Source of the DNA: Akkermansia muciniphila
Lineage (GTDB): Bacteria; Verrucomicrobiota; Verrucomicrobiia; Verrucomicrobiales; Akkermansiaceae
Length of the DNA: 64,000 bases
Reading direction: 5' to 3'
NCBI GenBank assembly: GCA_945874895.1
Contig: CAMCIC010000002.1
Location: forward strand, 124,001 to 188,000
Positions 8,790-17,642 of the stretch are shown in pieces; position 1 is the first letter of the stretch, and each line of letters opens with the position of its first letter. The translations under genes and the position numbers were made by a program. Below the pieces are notes generated by a model. That model was not told where the DNA came from, ran no database searches, and was given only the letters and a program-made list of their open reading frames with translations.

Positions 8790-8916
8790 ACCAAGCCATG
8801 ATAAGTCTCACGGCAAAGATTGCAAAACATTTGAGCCATGGAGTAGGTCACCGAAAACACTGGTTTGGTTCTCCTACATCCATCGACGAAAAAAGATTCG
8901 CTCGTAAATGGTGATG

Positions 8917-8936
8917 AAAAGCCCCGCTGAGGGGGC
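8917..8936 (-). terminator. Hairpin downstream of sdhB
   Basis: On the minus strand GCCCC-CTCAGC-GGGGC is followed by TTTTC, 16 bp past the sdhB stop. It is a short GC-rich stem with a weak T-run and is the plausible end of the sdhCAB transcript. Confidence 0.55.
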
Positions 8937-8951
8937 GAGAGCATGAAAAAC

Positions 8952-9710
8952 TCATCCCACCAGCTGCTCCTTGACCAGCGCGGAAGCGTAGTCTCGGTTC
9001 ATACGGGCAATGTGATCGACGCTGATTTCCTTAGGACAAGCGGCTTCGCACTCATACTGGTTGGTGCAGTTGCCGAAACCTTCAGCATCCATTTGACGAA
9101 CCATGGCCAATACACGTTTGTCGCGCTCGGGCTGTCCTTGGGGCAAATGACCCAGATGGGAAACCTTCGCTGCGGTGAACAACATGGCAGAGGAATTCTT
9201 GCATGCCGCGATGCAGGCACCGCAACCAATGCAAGCGGCGGCATCAAAGGCAGCATCCGCATCGGGCTTGGGAATCGGCAGAGAATTTGCATCGACTGCG
9301 GAGCCTGTACGAACGCTGATGTAGCCGCCAGTCGCAATGATGCGATCCATGGCGGAGCGGTCAACAATCAGATCGCGAATGACAGGAAACGCCCGAGCGC
9401 GGAAGGGCTCGATCCAGATCGTATCTCCGTTGGTGAATTTACGCATGTGCACCTGGCACGAGGTGATGCCCTTTTCCTTGCTGTGAGGCACACCATTGAT
9501 CGTCAGCGAACACGACCCACAAATGCCCTCGCGGCAGTCGTGGTCGAAGTGAATCGGCTCGCCACCGGACTCGATGATGCGCCCATTGACGATGTCCAAC
9601 ATCTCAAGAAAAGAAGCCTCTTCCGGGATGTTTTTCGCATCATAGGTTTCGATGCTCCCCTGGTCTTGAGGAGTTTTCTGACGCCAGACTTTGAGTGTGA
9701 GATTGAGCAT
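8952..9710 (-). CDS. sdhB: Succinate dehydrogenase/fumarate reductase iron-sulfur subunit
   Basis: It carries electrons from the SdhA flavin to the quinone site through three Fe-S clusters. The 252-residue sequence shows the [2Fe-2S] ligands ([13 protein letters not shown] ... TSCQVHM), then [17 protein letters not shown] and [14 protein letters not shown] for the [4Fe-4S] and [3Fe-4S] clusters. The [10 protein letters not shown] segment resembles the Bacteroidetes/Chlamydia/epsilonproteobacterial (type B) enzymes. It is last in sdhC-sdhA-sdhB, 17 bp after sdhA. All expected cluster cysteines are present. Confidence 0.96.
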   Translation of the reverse strand: MLNLTLKVWRQKTPQDQGSIETYDAKNIPEEASFLEMLDIVNGRIIESGGEPIHFDHDCREGICGSCSLTINGVPHSKEKGITSCQVHMRKFTNGDTIWIEPFRARAFPVIRDLIVDRSAMDRIIATGGYISVRTGSAVDANSLPIPKPDADAAFDAAACIGCGACIAACKNSSAMLFTAAKVSHLGHLPQGQPERDKRVLAMVRQMDAEGFGNCTNQYECEAACPKEISVDHIARMNRDYASALVKEQLVG

Positions 9711-9727
9711 GGGAGAATGGTGTTAGA

Positions 9728-11701
9728 TTATTTGTAAGAGCGGACCGATGGATGAACTTCCTCGAAATTCAGCGGTTCTTTGTGAAGAATAGGAGCCTTG
9801 CCCTCGACGTATTGCCATGCGGCCACGTGCGCATAGTTGACATCGTCTCGTTTGGCTTCGCCCGGCGCGACGAGACCGCTATCAACATCTGGATCGCCGG
9901 CTTGTGTTTGATGTTCCTCGCGGAAGTGACCGCCACAGGATTCTTCTCGAGCCAGAGCATCGTAGCACATCGTCTCTGCAAATTCGAGGAAATCAGCGAC
10001 ACGACCGGCTTTTTCAAGCTCCATGTTGGCGATGTTGCCACTGCCGGGAATGCGAACATTGCTCCAGAACTCCTCACGAATTTCAGGAATGCGTTTGATG
10101 TTGTGTTCCAGACCCGCTCTGTTGCGAGCCATACCGCAGTTGTCCCACATGAGCAGACCGAGCTCGCGATGGAAAGAATCGACAGTGCGTTTGCCTTGGA
10201 TGCTCGTGAGTTTGTTGATGCGCTCACTCGTCGCTGCCTCGGCTTGACGGAAGGCCTCATCATTCGCATTGACTTTGCCCGGTGATTGCGTGGCGAGGTA
10301 ATTGGCGATGGTGGTGGGAATCACGAAATAGCCATCGGCCAAACCTTGCATCAGTGCGGATGCACCGAGACGGTTTGCGCCGTGATCGGAGAAATTCGCC
10401 TCACCCAACACGTGAAGACCGGGGATGTTCGACATCAGGTTGTAATCCACCCAGAGACCGCCCATGGTGTAGTGCACAGCGGGATAGATCATCATCGGGT
10501 TTTTGTAAGGATCCTCACCGGCGATTTTCTCATACATCTGGAAGAGGTTGCCGTAGCGGGCGCGGATCACAGACTCGCCCAAGCGCTGAGTGGCATCGCG
10601 GAAATCCAGATAGACGCCCAATCCCGTGGAAGCGACGCCACGACCTTCATCACAGGCTTCTTTAGCGGCACGAGAGGAAATGTCGCGTGGGGCCAAGTTG
10701 CCGAAAGAAGGATACTTGCGCTCCAAGATGTAGTCGCGATCCTCTTCTGCCACCGAGTCAGGATGAATTTGTTTTTTGCGCAGTTTTTCAGCTACTTCTT
10801 TCGACTTCGGCACCCAAATGCGTCCGTCGTTGCGAAGCGACTCAGACATCAGTGTGAGCTTCGATTGATAATCACCGGATACCGGAATGCAGGTCGGATG
10901 GATCTGGGTGTAGCAAGGATTCGCGAACAGCGCGCCGCGGCGTGCCGCACGCCATGCGGCTGTGACATTGCAGCCCATCGCGTTGGTGGACAAGAAGAAG
11001 ACATTGCCGTAGCCGCCCGTCGCCAAAATCACAGCATCGGCAGCATGGGAAGAAATTTTCCCTGTGACCAAGTCACGCACGACAATGCCCTTGGCCTGGC
11101 CATCCACGAGCACGAGGTCGAGCATCTCCGTGCGAGGGAACATTTGCACACCGCCTTTGTGAACTTCTTTTTCCAGCGCCTGATAGCAACCAATCAGCAA
11201 CTGCTGACCGGTCTGACCACGTGCGTAAAATGTGCGGGAAACCTGAGCACCACCGAAAGAACGGTTGTCAAGCAATCCACCGTATTCGCGAGCAAAAGGC
11301 ACACCTTGAGCGACACATTGGTCGATGATGTTGGTGGATACCTCCGCGAGACGGTGAACGTTGGCCTCGCGTGAGCGGAAGTCGCCGCCCTTGATGGTAT
11401 CGTAGAAAAGACGACGCACAGAGTCACCGTCATTCTGGTAATTTTTCGCCGCATTGATGCCCCCTTGTGCGGCGATCGAGTGAGCGCGACGAGGACTATC
11501 TTGGTAGCAAAAGCATTTCACCTTGTAGCCCAGTTCCGAGAGTGTGGCGGCAGCGGCGCCTCCCGCCAGTCCCGAACCCACAACCAACACCGTGTATTTG
11601 CGCTTGTTCGCCGGGTTGATCAACTTCGAGTCCATCTTGTGCTTGGACCATTTTTGGTTCAGCGGTCCGGATGGGATTTTGCTATCGAGAACGAATGACA
11701 T
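9728..11701 (-). CDS. sdhA: Succinate dehydrogenase flavoprotein subunit
   Basis: It oxidises succinate to fumarate in the TCA cycle with covalently bound FAD. The 657-residue sequence has the FAD-binding [17 protein letters not shown] near residue 42 and [14 protein letters not shown] with the flavin-linked histidine. Substrate-site segments ([24 protein letters not shown]) are also present. The [19 protein letters not shown] variant is typical of the type B enzymes. The start at 11701 adds 22 residues before KMDSKLINP; either ATG could be used. It lies in the operon between sdhC and sdhB. Confidence 0.96.
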   Translation of the reverse strand: MSFVLDSKIPSGPLNQKWSKHKMDSKLINPANKRKYTVLVVGSGLAGGAAAATLSELGYKVKCFCYQDSPRRAHSIAAQGGINAAKNYQNDGDSVRRLFYDTIKGGDFRSREANVHRLAEVSTNIIDQCVAQGVPFAREYGGLLDNRSFGGAQVSRTFYARGQTGQQLLIGCYQALEKEVHKGGVQMFPRTEMLDLVLVDGQAKGIVVRDLVTGKISSHAADAVILATGGYGNVFFLSTNAMGCNVTAAWRAARRGALFANPCYTQIHPTCIPVSGDYQSKLTLMSESLRNDGRIWVPKSKEVAEKLRKKQIHPDSVAEEDRDYILERKYPSFGNLAPRDISSRAAKEACDEGRGVASTGLGVYLDFRDATQRLGESVIRARYGNLFQMYEKIAGEDPYKNPMMIYPAVHYTMGGLWVDYNLMSNIPGLHVLGEANFSDHGANRLGASALMQGLADGYFVIPTTIANYLATQSPGKVNANDEAFRQAEAATSERINKLTSIQGKRTVDSFHRELGLLMWDNCGMARNRAGLEHNIKRIPEIREEFWSNVRIPGSGNIANMELEKAGRVADFLEFAETMCYDALAREESCGGHFREEHQTQAGDPDVDSGLVAPGEAKRDDVNYAHVAAWQYVEGKAPILHKEPLNFEEVHPSVRSYK

Positions 11702-11723
11702 GGTGCGAGTGGGTTGGAAATGA

Positions 11724-12404
11724 TTATCTGCCGAACTTAAAAACGAAGATGGCGAGGGGGATGGAGATGAATCCCGCCCAGATCACGATGGCGTATGCCT
11801 TGCTGAGCTTTTCAATCAGTGGCGCCGACTTCTTCGATCGCAGGCCCAGCGTTTGGAACATCGATGCCACCCCATGGGAAAGGTGCGAGCAAAGCAAGGA
11901 CATGGCGATGACGTAGAACAATACGACGAGACCATGAGAGAAACCTTCAATGACCATCCGGTGAGGGTTGTCTTTGCCAAGCTGAGCCAAATCCGAATCG
12001 ACGCGTATGGTGAAATGGAGAATGTGGAAGATCACGAAAGCGAGAATGGTCAGACCGCTCCAGATCATGATGCGAGATGACTTGCTGGCCTGGATGGTCT
12101 GCGGGTGCACATACTTCGGTGAAGCCGCGCGGTTGGCGCGAGTCAGAGAAATGGTGGCCGCCACGTGGATCACAAGACAAGACAACAACACAGCGCGGGC
12201 TATCCAAACCCCTGCTCCGTGCAGCATGCTATGAAGCATTTCTGCATACTCATTGAATGCTTTCTCCCCGACAAACACCAAGAGGTTGCCTGCGAGATGC
12301 CCTGCAAGGAAGAGCACCAAGACAAGACCCGTGAGGGCCACCAACATTTTTTTCCCAATCGAGGAATTCCAAATCGCGCAAGCAGAACAGGTCGAAGCAT
12401 TCAT
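11724..12404 (-). CDS. sdhC: Succinate dehydrogenase cytochrome b558 membrane subunit
   Basis: This is the membrane anchor and quinone-reducing, diheme subunit. I use the ATG giving [26 protein letters not shown], 226 residues; the track start is a TTG 18 codons earlier. There are five hydrophobic segments, including [41 protein letters not shown] and [21 protein letters not shown]. Histidines lie in the helices where type B enzymes bind heme ([21 protein letters not shown]). One five-helix polypeptide without a separate sdhD is normal for type B. It is first in the operon. Confidence 0.93.
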   Translation of the reverse strand: MNASTCSACAIWNSSIGKKMLVALTGLVLVLFLAGHLAGNLLVFVGEKAFNEYAEMLHSMLHGAGVWIARAVLLSCLVIHVAATISLTRANRAASPKYVHPQTIQASKSSRIMIWSGLTILAFVIFHILHFTIRVDSDLAQLGKDNPHRMVIEGFSHGLVVLFYVIAMSLLCSHLSHGVASMFQTLGLRSKKSAPLIEKLSKAYAIVIWAGFISIPLAIFVFKFGR

Positions 12405-12554
12405 GAGAATTGATGTGACCGACAAGGTCGCGGCGTGAAGATAATCCGGATGTTTCAAATGACAAGATCGGAAAAACGACTTTTTTCAAATTTTTCCGCT
12501 TCTCCTCTGAGGGCTCCCCTCATCAAGATGCGGGGCTTAGCCAGCGAAGCGCAA

Positions 12555-12842
12555 TCAGACAGCGCGCTGCTGCAAGGTATGAATGCTCAGCATTGCGTGG
12601 TCAAACTCCGCCAGGGCATTGCGACAATGGGTGAGAAATATTTCACCCGATGCGGTAAGTGCATGGCTTTTGCCACGACGATCCAGCAACCGAGCCTTGA
12701 GCGATTCCTCCAAAGCCCGCAGCGAGTGACTGATCGCCGACTGCGTCAAATTGAGCCGCTTGGCTGCCATCGTGAAACTGCCCGTTTCAACGATCGCTAC
12801 AAACGCTTGCACTTGACGGATTTCTGGCATGTTACGGTTCAT
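12555..12842 (-). CDS. Stand-alone LysR-type DNA-binding domain protein
   Basis: The product is about 95 residues from the ATG at 12842 (MNRNMPEIRQVQAF; MPEIR at 12830 is also possible). It holds a complete LysR winged helix-turn-helix: QAFVAIVETGSFTMAAKRLNLTQSAISHSLRALEESL. It then stops after the linker helix (ALAEFDHAMLSIHTLQQRAV). The 200-residue effector domain of normal LysR regulators is missing and no remnant of it is visible in the following 150 bp, so this may be a short regulator rather than a decayed gene. It lies 150 bp upstream of sdhC on the same strand, so control of sdhCAB is a reasonable guess. Confidence 0.8.
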   Translation of the reverse strand: MNRNMPEIRQVQAFVAIVETGSFTMAAKRLNLTQSAISHSLRALEESLKARLLDRRGKSHALTASGEIFLTHCRNALAEFDHAMLSIHTLQQRAV

Positions 12843-13022
12843 GACTGCGATTGGCTTCCTTGCCACGTCTGATAAAGCAAGATGCGTGCCATTTTCCTCA
12901 AACCTCGGCACTTGATCTTTTCAATAGAAGCCTGAAAATCGGTGAGTCCGATCCGCACACTGAAACACCAACCATCCGATGAAACCGATTGCCGGAACTG
13001 GATCCCGATCGATGAGCGTGCA

Positions 13023-13089
13023 CCACTAGCAGCGGGACCGCACGTTGATCACGGGGTTATAGCCTTAATTACGGAAGGTCATCGCAACT
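13023..13089. repeat. Intergenic repeat, copy 1 (~67 bp)
   Basis: It lies just past the 3' end of the bPH-domain gene. Read on the minus strand it contains CCGTAATT, then AACCCCGTGATCAACG and CCGCTGCTAG. It aligns along its length with the copy at 14082-14147. An inner inverted repeat (GCGTGC/GCACG) is visible. The function is not known; see findings. Confidence 0.65.
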
Positions 13090-13126
13090 GAACAAGCTGG
13101 CAGGGGTTGGATGATGCGACTGCCTC

Positions 13127-13504
13127 TTATTGCATGATGTATGTGGCGAGAAGCTTCTGTATCTGAATAATATCTGTACCCTTCTTAAATTCTTTCTTCA
13201 AAGGAAGTGGATTACCTGAGATGTAAATCTTGAGTTCAGCATCCATGTCAAAGTGCCCAGCAGTCTCCACAGAAAATTGACTGATGGATTTGTATGGTAT
13301 GGAGTGATACTCTACCTTCTTGCCGGTGATGCCCTGCTTGTCGGCAAGTATGAGCCTGCATTGGGTGAAAACAAATAAATCTCTTACGACTTTGAATGCA
13401 CCAGTTATCTCTTCGCCATCGATCAAGATTGGTCCGAACTCAGAAGCGAGTTCGTTCGGGTCGATCTGTGAAGCAGTGCCAAATATTGCATTCATTAATC
13501 CCAT
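13127..13504 (-). CDS. bPH_1 (bacterial pleckstrin-homology) domain protein
   Basis: This 125-residue protein starts at the ATG giving MGLMNAIFGTASQID; the track start adds 18 residues of low plausibility. It matches the bPH_1 family (formerly DUF1696) throughout: ILIDGEEITGAFKVVRDLFVFTQCRLILADKQGITGKKVEYHSIPYKSI, then FSVETAGHFDMDAELKIYI and QIQKLLATYI. The family is small, cytosolic and of unknown function. It is the first of three small minus-strand genes separated by structured intergenic DNA, an arrangement that suggests accessory DNA. Confidence 0.88.
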   Translation of the reverse strand: MGLMNAIFGTASQIDPNELASEFGPILIDGEEITGAFKVVRDLFVFTQCRLILADKQGITGKKVEYHSIPYKSISQFSVETAGHFDMDAELKIYISGNPLPLKKEFKKGTDIIQIQKLLATYIMQ

Positions 13505-13605
13505 GGTTTGTATTGGTCGTTGTGTTTTATTATTTTGCTGAACGGTGAGGTGTAGCATAGCTAGGAAGGAGCTAGCTCACACCGAAGCAGTACAAGAAAC
13601 CACCA

Positions 13606-13671
13606 CCCATCGCAATCAAAAACAAGTCGTCCTAGCTGTTGCTTCAAATATCTTGTTTGCCTTACGATGGG
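13606..13671. repeat. Large imperfect inverted repeat between small genes
   Basis: The arms are CCCATCGCAATCAAAAACAAG (13606-13626) and, as the reverse complement of 13652-13671, CCCATCGTAAGGCAAACAAG. The loop is 25 bp. The mismatched arms form a long interrupted hairpin in the gap after the 13701-14051 gene. No T-run follows, so it is not an ordinary terminator. Confidence 0.6.
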
Positions 13672-13700
13672 GGATTTTTTAGTTGCGGGTTCAGCATCAG

Positions 13701-14051
13701 TCATTGCTCGGTTGCGTATCTCATGCGACCATTGTAAGGGTTGGAACAACACCAAAAGAAGAGAAGCACCAAGGCCGCAATCAAAAGAATTCCCGTGAAA
13801 ACCGTCATCCTCTTGGACCATCGCACTGTTCCGTAATTCTCCAAATATACTACCGTAGTATTCCAAGCCACAGGTGCCAGGAGCAGGACATATCCATGAT
13901 TACGGACAACTAGCGCTAAAGCATCCCAGTCTAAATTTGAGTCCGGATAACCGCACCCCATGAAGGCGATCCGCGTCATGACAACGCCCAAGATCACGGC
14001 GAGCACTTGGATGAGTGCGAGCCGAACTGATACGTTGACATCGTGGATCAT
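13701..14051 (-). CDS. Small membrane protein of unknown function
   Basis: The 116 residues show about three hydrophobic stretches (VRLALIQVLAVILGVVMTRIAFMG, HGYVLLLAPVAWNTTVVYL, MTVFTGILLIAALVLLFFWCC) and a short polar tail. I recognise no family. It is preferred over the overlapping ORF 13561-13866 because it starts with ATG, is consistently membrane-like and fits the gene spacing. It is on the same strand as the bPH gene and the 14193-14543 gene. Confidence 0.6.
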   Translation of the reverse strand: MIHDVNVSVRLALIQVLAVILGVVMTRIAFMGCGYPDSNLDWDALALVVRNHGYVLLLAPVAWNTTVVYLENYGTVRWSKRMTVFTGILLIAALVLLFFWCCSNPYNGRMRYATEQ

Positions 14052-14081
14052 GATTTCAAGCTAACGTCAAAGAGCTCACAA

Positions 14082-14147
14082 CCCTATCAGCGAGAGCGCG
14101 CGTCGGTCACGGGGTTGAGGTTAAAACTACGGGAGATCATGCAAACA
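14082..14147. repeat. Intergenic repeat, copy 2 (~66 bp)
   Basis: It lies in the gap between the two small membrane-protein genes. On the minus strand it reads CCGTAGTT, AACCCCGTGACCGACG, CTCGCTGATAG, closely matching the copy at 13023-13089. It is bounded by a CTCAACCCC/GGGTTGTGAG inverted repeat. Confidence 0.65.
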
Positions 14148-14192
14148 CGGCGCTAATAAGGTTAACTGTGTCTCGACTTGTTGAGCTTCTTC

Positions 14193-14543
14193 TCATTTGG
14201 ACTTTTCGGAGACTTTTTTAGCTTCGTTGACGGGCCGAATCCGATCTTGAAGCCTTTGCTTATCTTGAAATTCAGCACGGAACTGAAAGATTGCGCCTGT
14301 AATCCCTAGGACGAACAGAATTCCGGCAATCACTCGCTGCGTTCGTGTGCCAGCCCAGAACGCTACGACTGAGAAAATCCCCATCACCACAAAGAATCCG
14401 GGACAGTTGCACGCAACGAACCCCGCAGCGACAAAGATAACAACACAAATGGTAATGGCTACTCGTGCTGTGCTTGGACTGCGGGCAACATCCAGCTGAA
14501 AGAAGCGTCTCGAAGATTTTTGGACTGGATGCTCGGAATTCAT
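14193..14543 (-). CDS. Small membrane protein of unknown function
   Basis: The 116-residue ORF starts at an ATG. A basic N-terminus is followed by VAITICVVIFVAAGFVACNCPGFFVVMGIFSVVAFWAG and VIAGILFVLGITGAIF, so two to three membrane segments, then a charged C-terminal tail (QDKQRLQDRIRPVNEAKKVSEKSK). No family is recognised. It is the third gene of the small-gene block. Confidence 0.55.
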   Translation of the reverse strand: MNSEHPVQKSSRRFFQLDVARSPSTARVAITICVVIFVAAGFVACNCPGFFVVMGIFSVVAFWAGTRTQRVIAGILFVLGITGAIFQFRAEFQDKQRLQDRIRPVNEAKKVSEKSK

Positions 14544-15049
14544 TATCGTGCTATTTGTTTCTGACCTACAGTATTCATTCGTATCCCATCCGACCTGTCT
14601 ATCAGACAGGCATTTCAGTGATCATAAAATCAGGTTTTCTTTGCTACAACAAGGGAATTCCGAGAAAATCGTTCTTAGATCAGGACACCTTGCTGGGTAG
14701 CGAGGCGGGGAAATGGGCAAGCTGATATACGAATGCAGCAGTGCTGCCCCACCCCATTTTGCAGATTCACCAATGCCGATTTCTCTTTTATAAGCTTTTG
14801 AACACTCTTTGCTGAAAAGGGTTCGAATGGATGATTTTCCTCAAACTCGTTATGATTGCCTCTGCGAGAACGCGCCTTTTCTGGAGAAAAACTTATCCGA
14901 ATTTCGTGGGCTTTTGGATCGGGAGCGCGCTACCAGACTGCGCTGCAGCCCGTTGTTGGCAACAGAGGCAAGAAATCGAAGCTTGAATGATCTTGGCAAA
15001 TCCTTCCCCTGCTGTTTTGTATTGATCAAGTCACATTCTGACCATCGAC
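14544..15049. other. Intergenic region, 506 bp, no convincing gene
   Basis: It lies between divergent genes. The plus ORF starting at 14809 overlaps the cyclophilin gene and has no family-like content. A perfect hairpin CCTGTCT-ATC-AGACAGG is at 14594-14610, upstream of the 14193-14543 gene, and could be an operator. The region is AT-richer than its surroundings by eye. Promoters for both flanking genes presumably lie here, but I cannot place them. Confidence 0.5.
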
Positions 15050-16933
15050 ATGAGCCTGAGAACGATCATCACCTTGCTATGGGGCCTTCTGCCATGTGCT
15101 CTTCTTGCGCAAGCGCCCAATCCACCAATGAACTTGAATGCCGTGATCGGAGCTGCGAACGGAACAAATTGGAATGCGGAGCTGTCATGGCAGGACAATT
15201 CCACCAATGAAACAGGCTTCGCTTTCTATAAGAAAACAAACCTCGGCTACGCGTATTTGGGCGCATTGGAACAGCCCAACATCACTTCTGTCCGAATCAA
15301 TGGAGGAGTCGCTCGAGGTGAAACAGCGATATTTGGCATCCGTTCCTATGCCTATCATCCTCTGACGCAGCAGTTTTACTTTTTCGATATCGTGGATTTT
15401 CCTGCCATGCGAGGACCTGACGTTTTCCTGCGACCCTTCGGATCCGGAACAACCGGCACACAGTTCTCACAACAGATCGAGGTATCGAACTCCCAAAACG
15501 CGGTACAATACTCCGCAAGCGGTTTACCCGCGTGGTTGCAACTCAACGCGGATACGGGAATGCTCAGCGGCACACCGGCCCAAGTTGGCGTCGTAACCAT
15601 CCACCTATCAGTGACCTATTCCGATGGTTGGATCCTCACAGGGTCCCATACCTTGCGGATTCGACCAAAAGCTGGAGCACCGACTCTAGTGAGCGCGATT
15701 CCCGATTGGACAACGAACGCAGGCAGCACTCGAGCGCACCCATTAAGTGGAGTATTCGCCGATGCCGAAGCGGAGTCGGCCGTGCGCATCAATACCAGCC
15801 TTGGTTTCTTCGATGTGATCTTATTCAACTCCGCGACTCCGGGAACCGTATCGAATTTCATGAGCTATGCCAATGCCGGAAAGTACAACGACGTTGCGTT
15901 TCACCGCAGCATTCCCGGATTTGTATTGCAGGGGGGCGGCTTCAGGGGCACGGGACAGAATACCCAGTTCGCAAGCATGATCGCCTCTCCTCCCATTGCC
16001 AACGAACCTGGTCTATCGAATATCCGCGGCACCATGGCAATGGCGAAGATCGGGGGGAATCCGGACAGCGCCACGAATCAGTTTTTTGTAAATACAGGAG
16101 ATAACACCGCCAATTTGGACTACCAAAATGGTGGCTTCACGGTGTTTGGTCGAGTCGCGGGCAATGGCATGGCAGTGGTGGATGCGATCAACGCTTTGCC
16201 TCGTGCCACATACGCGCTCCAGTTGGATGGCAGTGCCGCGACGACAAGTTTCACCGATTTCCCCATGAATGCTTCCGCAGCACCAGTGGCCATGGATCAA
16301 AATTTGGTGGTGAGAACGCTCTCCGTAACTCCCGTTCCCGTCATCAGCCACAGTATTACCGGCAATACCGATCCATCCGTGGCCTCTGCCCAAATCGTTG
16401 ACGGAGAGCTGCGATTGCAGAGCCTAAAAGGCGGGCGAACCACCATCACAATCACGGCTACCGATCTCGACCTTCTGAGTCATTCCCAGCAAATCTCTGT
16501 TACGGTCCATGACACCTTCGCCACTTGGACGGCGCGCACCCTTTTTCCCCATGATCAGAGTGCGGCCGAAGAAAATCCCGATGGTGACAGACTGAACAAT
16601 TTGCTCGAATTTGCCTTCATCGAAAACCCCGCATTGCCCAGCCATTCCGCCACTCCCCTCTTGGCACAAGAGAGTGATACCAATCAAAACAACTCCATGA
16701 CCCTGCGATTCCCCATACGCAAGTTCACCACAGGACTCGTCTATCGGGTGGAGGCAAGCCACGAACTAGACGGCACTTGGTCGGAAATCTGGAATTCATC
16801 CCAAGGATTTCAACACGCACGGGTGGTGAATGCCATCGATGAAAGCGATCGCACCATCGTAACGGTTCGCGACCTAGCCGTCATCGGCGCATCACCTCGC
16901 CGATTTTTACGCATCAAGGTGCTACAAAACTGA
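15050..16933 (+). CDS. Secreted cyclophilin-type peptidyl-prolyl isomerase with Ig-like domains
   Basis: The 627-residue protein has a signal peptide (MSLRTIITLLWGLLPCALLAQ). A fibronectin-III-like domain (about 25-110, SWQDNSTNETGFAFYKK) and a cadherin/Ig-like putative domain (about 125-205, GLPAWLQLNADTGMLSGTPAQVG) follow. The cyclophilin domain runs from about 245 to 395. Catalytic and binding residues are in place: FHRSIPGFVLQGGGFRGTG with the active arginine, and MAMAKIGGNPDSATNQFFVN. A further Ig-like stretch precedes the C-terminal module (NPDGDRLNNLLEFAFIENP ... YRVEASHELDGTW), which resembles that of the BNR protein at 5733-8789. It probably folds or binds extracytoplasmic proteins. 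It is a single gene. Confidence 0.88.
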   Translation: MSLRTIITLLWGLLPCALLAQAPNPPMNLNAVIGAANGTNWNAELSWQDNSTNETGFAFYKKTNLGYAYLGALEQPNITSVRINGGVARGETAIFGIRSYAYHPLTQQFYFFDIVDFPAMRGPDVFLRPFGSGTTGTQFSQQIEVSNSQNAVQYSASGLPAWLQLNADTGMLSGTPAQVGVVTIHLSVTYSDGWILTGSHTLRIRPKAGAPTLVSAIPDWTTNAGSTRAHPLSGVFADAEAESAVRINTSLGFFDVILFNSATPGTVSNFMSYANAGKYNDVAFHRSIPGFVLQGGGFRGTGQNTQFASMIASPPIANEPGLSNIRGTMAMAKIGGNPDSATNQFFVNTGDNTANLDYQNGGFTVFGRVAGNGMAVVDAINALPRATYALQLDGSAATTSFTDFPMNASAAPVAMDQNLVVRTLSVTPVPVISHSITGNTDPSVASAQIVDGELRLQSLKGGRTTITITATDLDLLSHSQQISVTVHDTFATWTARTLFPHDQSAAEENPDGDRLNNLLEFAFIENPALPSHSATPLLAQESDTNQNNSMTLRFPIRKFTTGLVYRVEASHELDGTWSEIWNSSQGFQHARVVNAIDESDRTIVTVRDLAVIGASPRRFLRIKVLQN

Positions 16934-17206
16934 GCGATCTCATCGATGGGTGAGAATTTCGCAACGGCAATGGTCCCAACATCACCATTACGATCCCGAT
17001 TCGTATGGCTTCCTGAATAGGAATTCATCTCCTACTAGGGTCATTCGGAATATGCTGAAATTTGGGCAACTCGACCTCTCCTATCGAAAAAAACGGATCC
17101 TCTTTCACTGCCTTACAGAGCATGGTACTCCCTGGCTTGGTCGCAGTGATTCCATTGAGGTTCTTTGCGATTGACACTGATCCGTGGTGGGATACTTTCA
17201 GGACAC

Positions 17207-17548
17207 ATGCCTGATCCAAATCTGCTCAAAACACTCCACATTGCGGGAGCACTCGGTGTCTTTTCCGCTATGGGGGCGATCGTGCTCGGCGTACAAGAAT
17301 CACAGCGCAAAGTCGCTTCCATGCTGCACGGCGTTTCCCTCTTGCTGCTTTTTCTTGCAGGCTTTGCGATCTTAGGAAAGCCGCTCATGCATATACACTA
17401 CTGGAAAGTCAAAATCGTTCTTTGGCTTTTCCTTGGTGTCGCTCCCGTCCTGGCTCGGAAAAAAGTCCTGCCTGCTCCCGCCTTGCTGGTGGTCACTCTA
17501 CTCGTTGGTATACTGGCCGCTTACCTCGGTGTGAAAAAGCCTTTTTGA
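17207..17548 (+). CDS. Small integral membrane protein of unknown function
   Basis: From the ATG at 17207 (preceded by CAGGA as a likely ribosome site) the product is 113 residues. It has about four hydrophobic helices: LHIAGALGVFSAMGAIVLG, VSLLLLFLAGFAILG, IVLWLFLGVAPVLA and ALLVVTLLVGILAAYLG. The hydrophobic pattern recalls SirB-like or cytochrome-b561-like small membrane proteins, but I cannot name the family. The upstream 270 bp after the cyclophilin gene holds nothing I can support. Confidence 0.6.
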   Translation: MPDPNLLKTLHIAGALGVFSAMGAIVLGVQESQRKVASMLHGVSLLLLFLAGFAILGKPLMHIHYWKVKIVLWLFLGVAPVLARKKVLPAPALLVVTLLVGILAAYLGVKKPF

Positions 17549-17642
17549 TCGAGACGAAGTTGCCAATTTGAATTGCATAGCCTGATTTTTTTGTTTTTGT
17601 TGTCTTCGTTTACCCCTCGCCGCGAACTCCGCTCATTTCATC

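Noticed and set aside
8943-11374. Long plus-strand ORFs (264 and 362 aa) across sdhB and sdhA
   Set aside because: Antisense shadows of well-supported sdh genes, without family-like content.
13561-13866. Minus-strand 101-aa ORF overlapping the small membrane protein gene
   Set aside because: Overlaps the better-supported 13701-14051 gene and contains the inverted repeat; no family resemblance.
14809-15210. Plus-strand 133-aa ORF before the cyclophilin gene
   Set aside because: Runs out of frame into the cyclophilin signal sequence; composition not protein-like.
16934-17206. ORFs at 16950-17174 (+) and 17025-17219 (-) between the cyclophilin and the small membrane protein
   Set aside because: Both short, both plausible by length only; no motif decides either strand, so I list neither.
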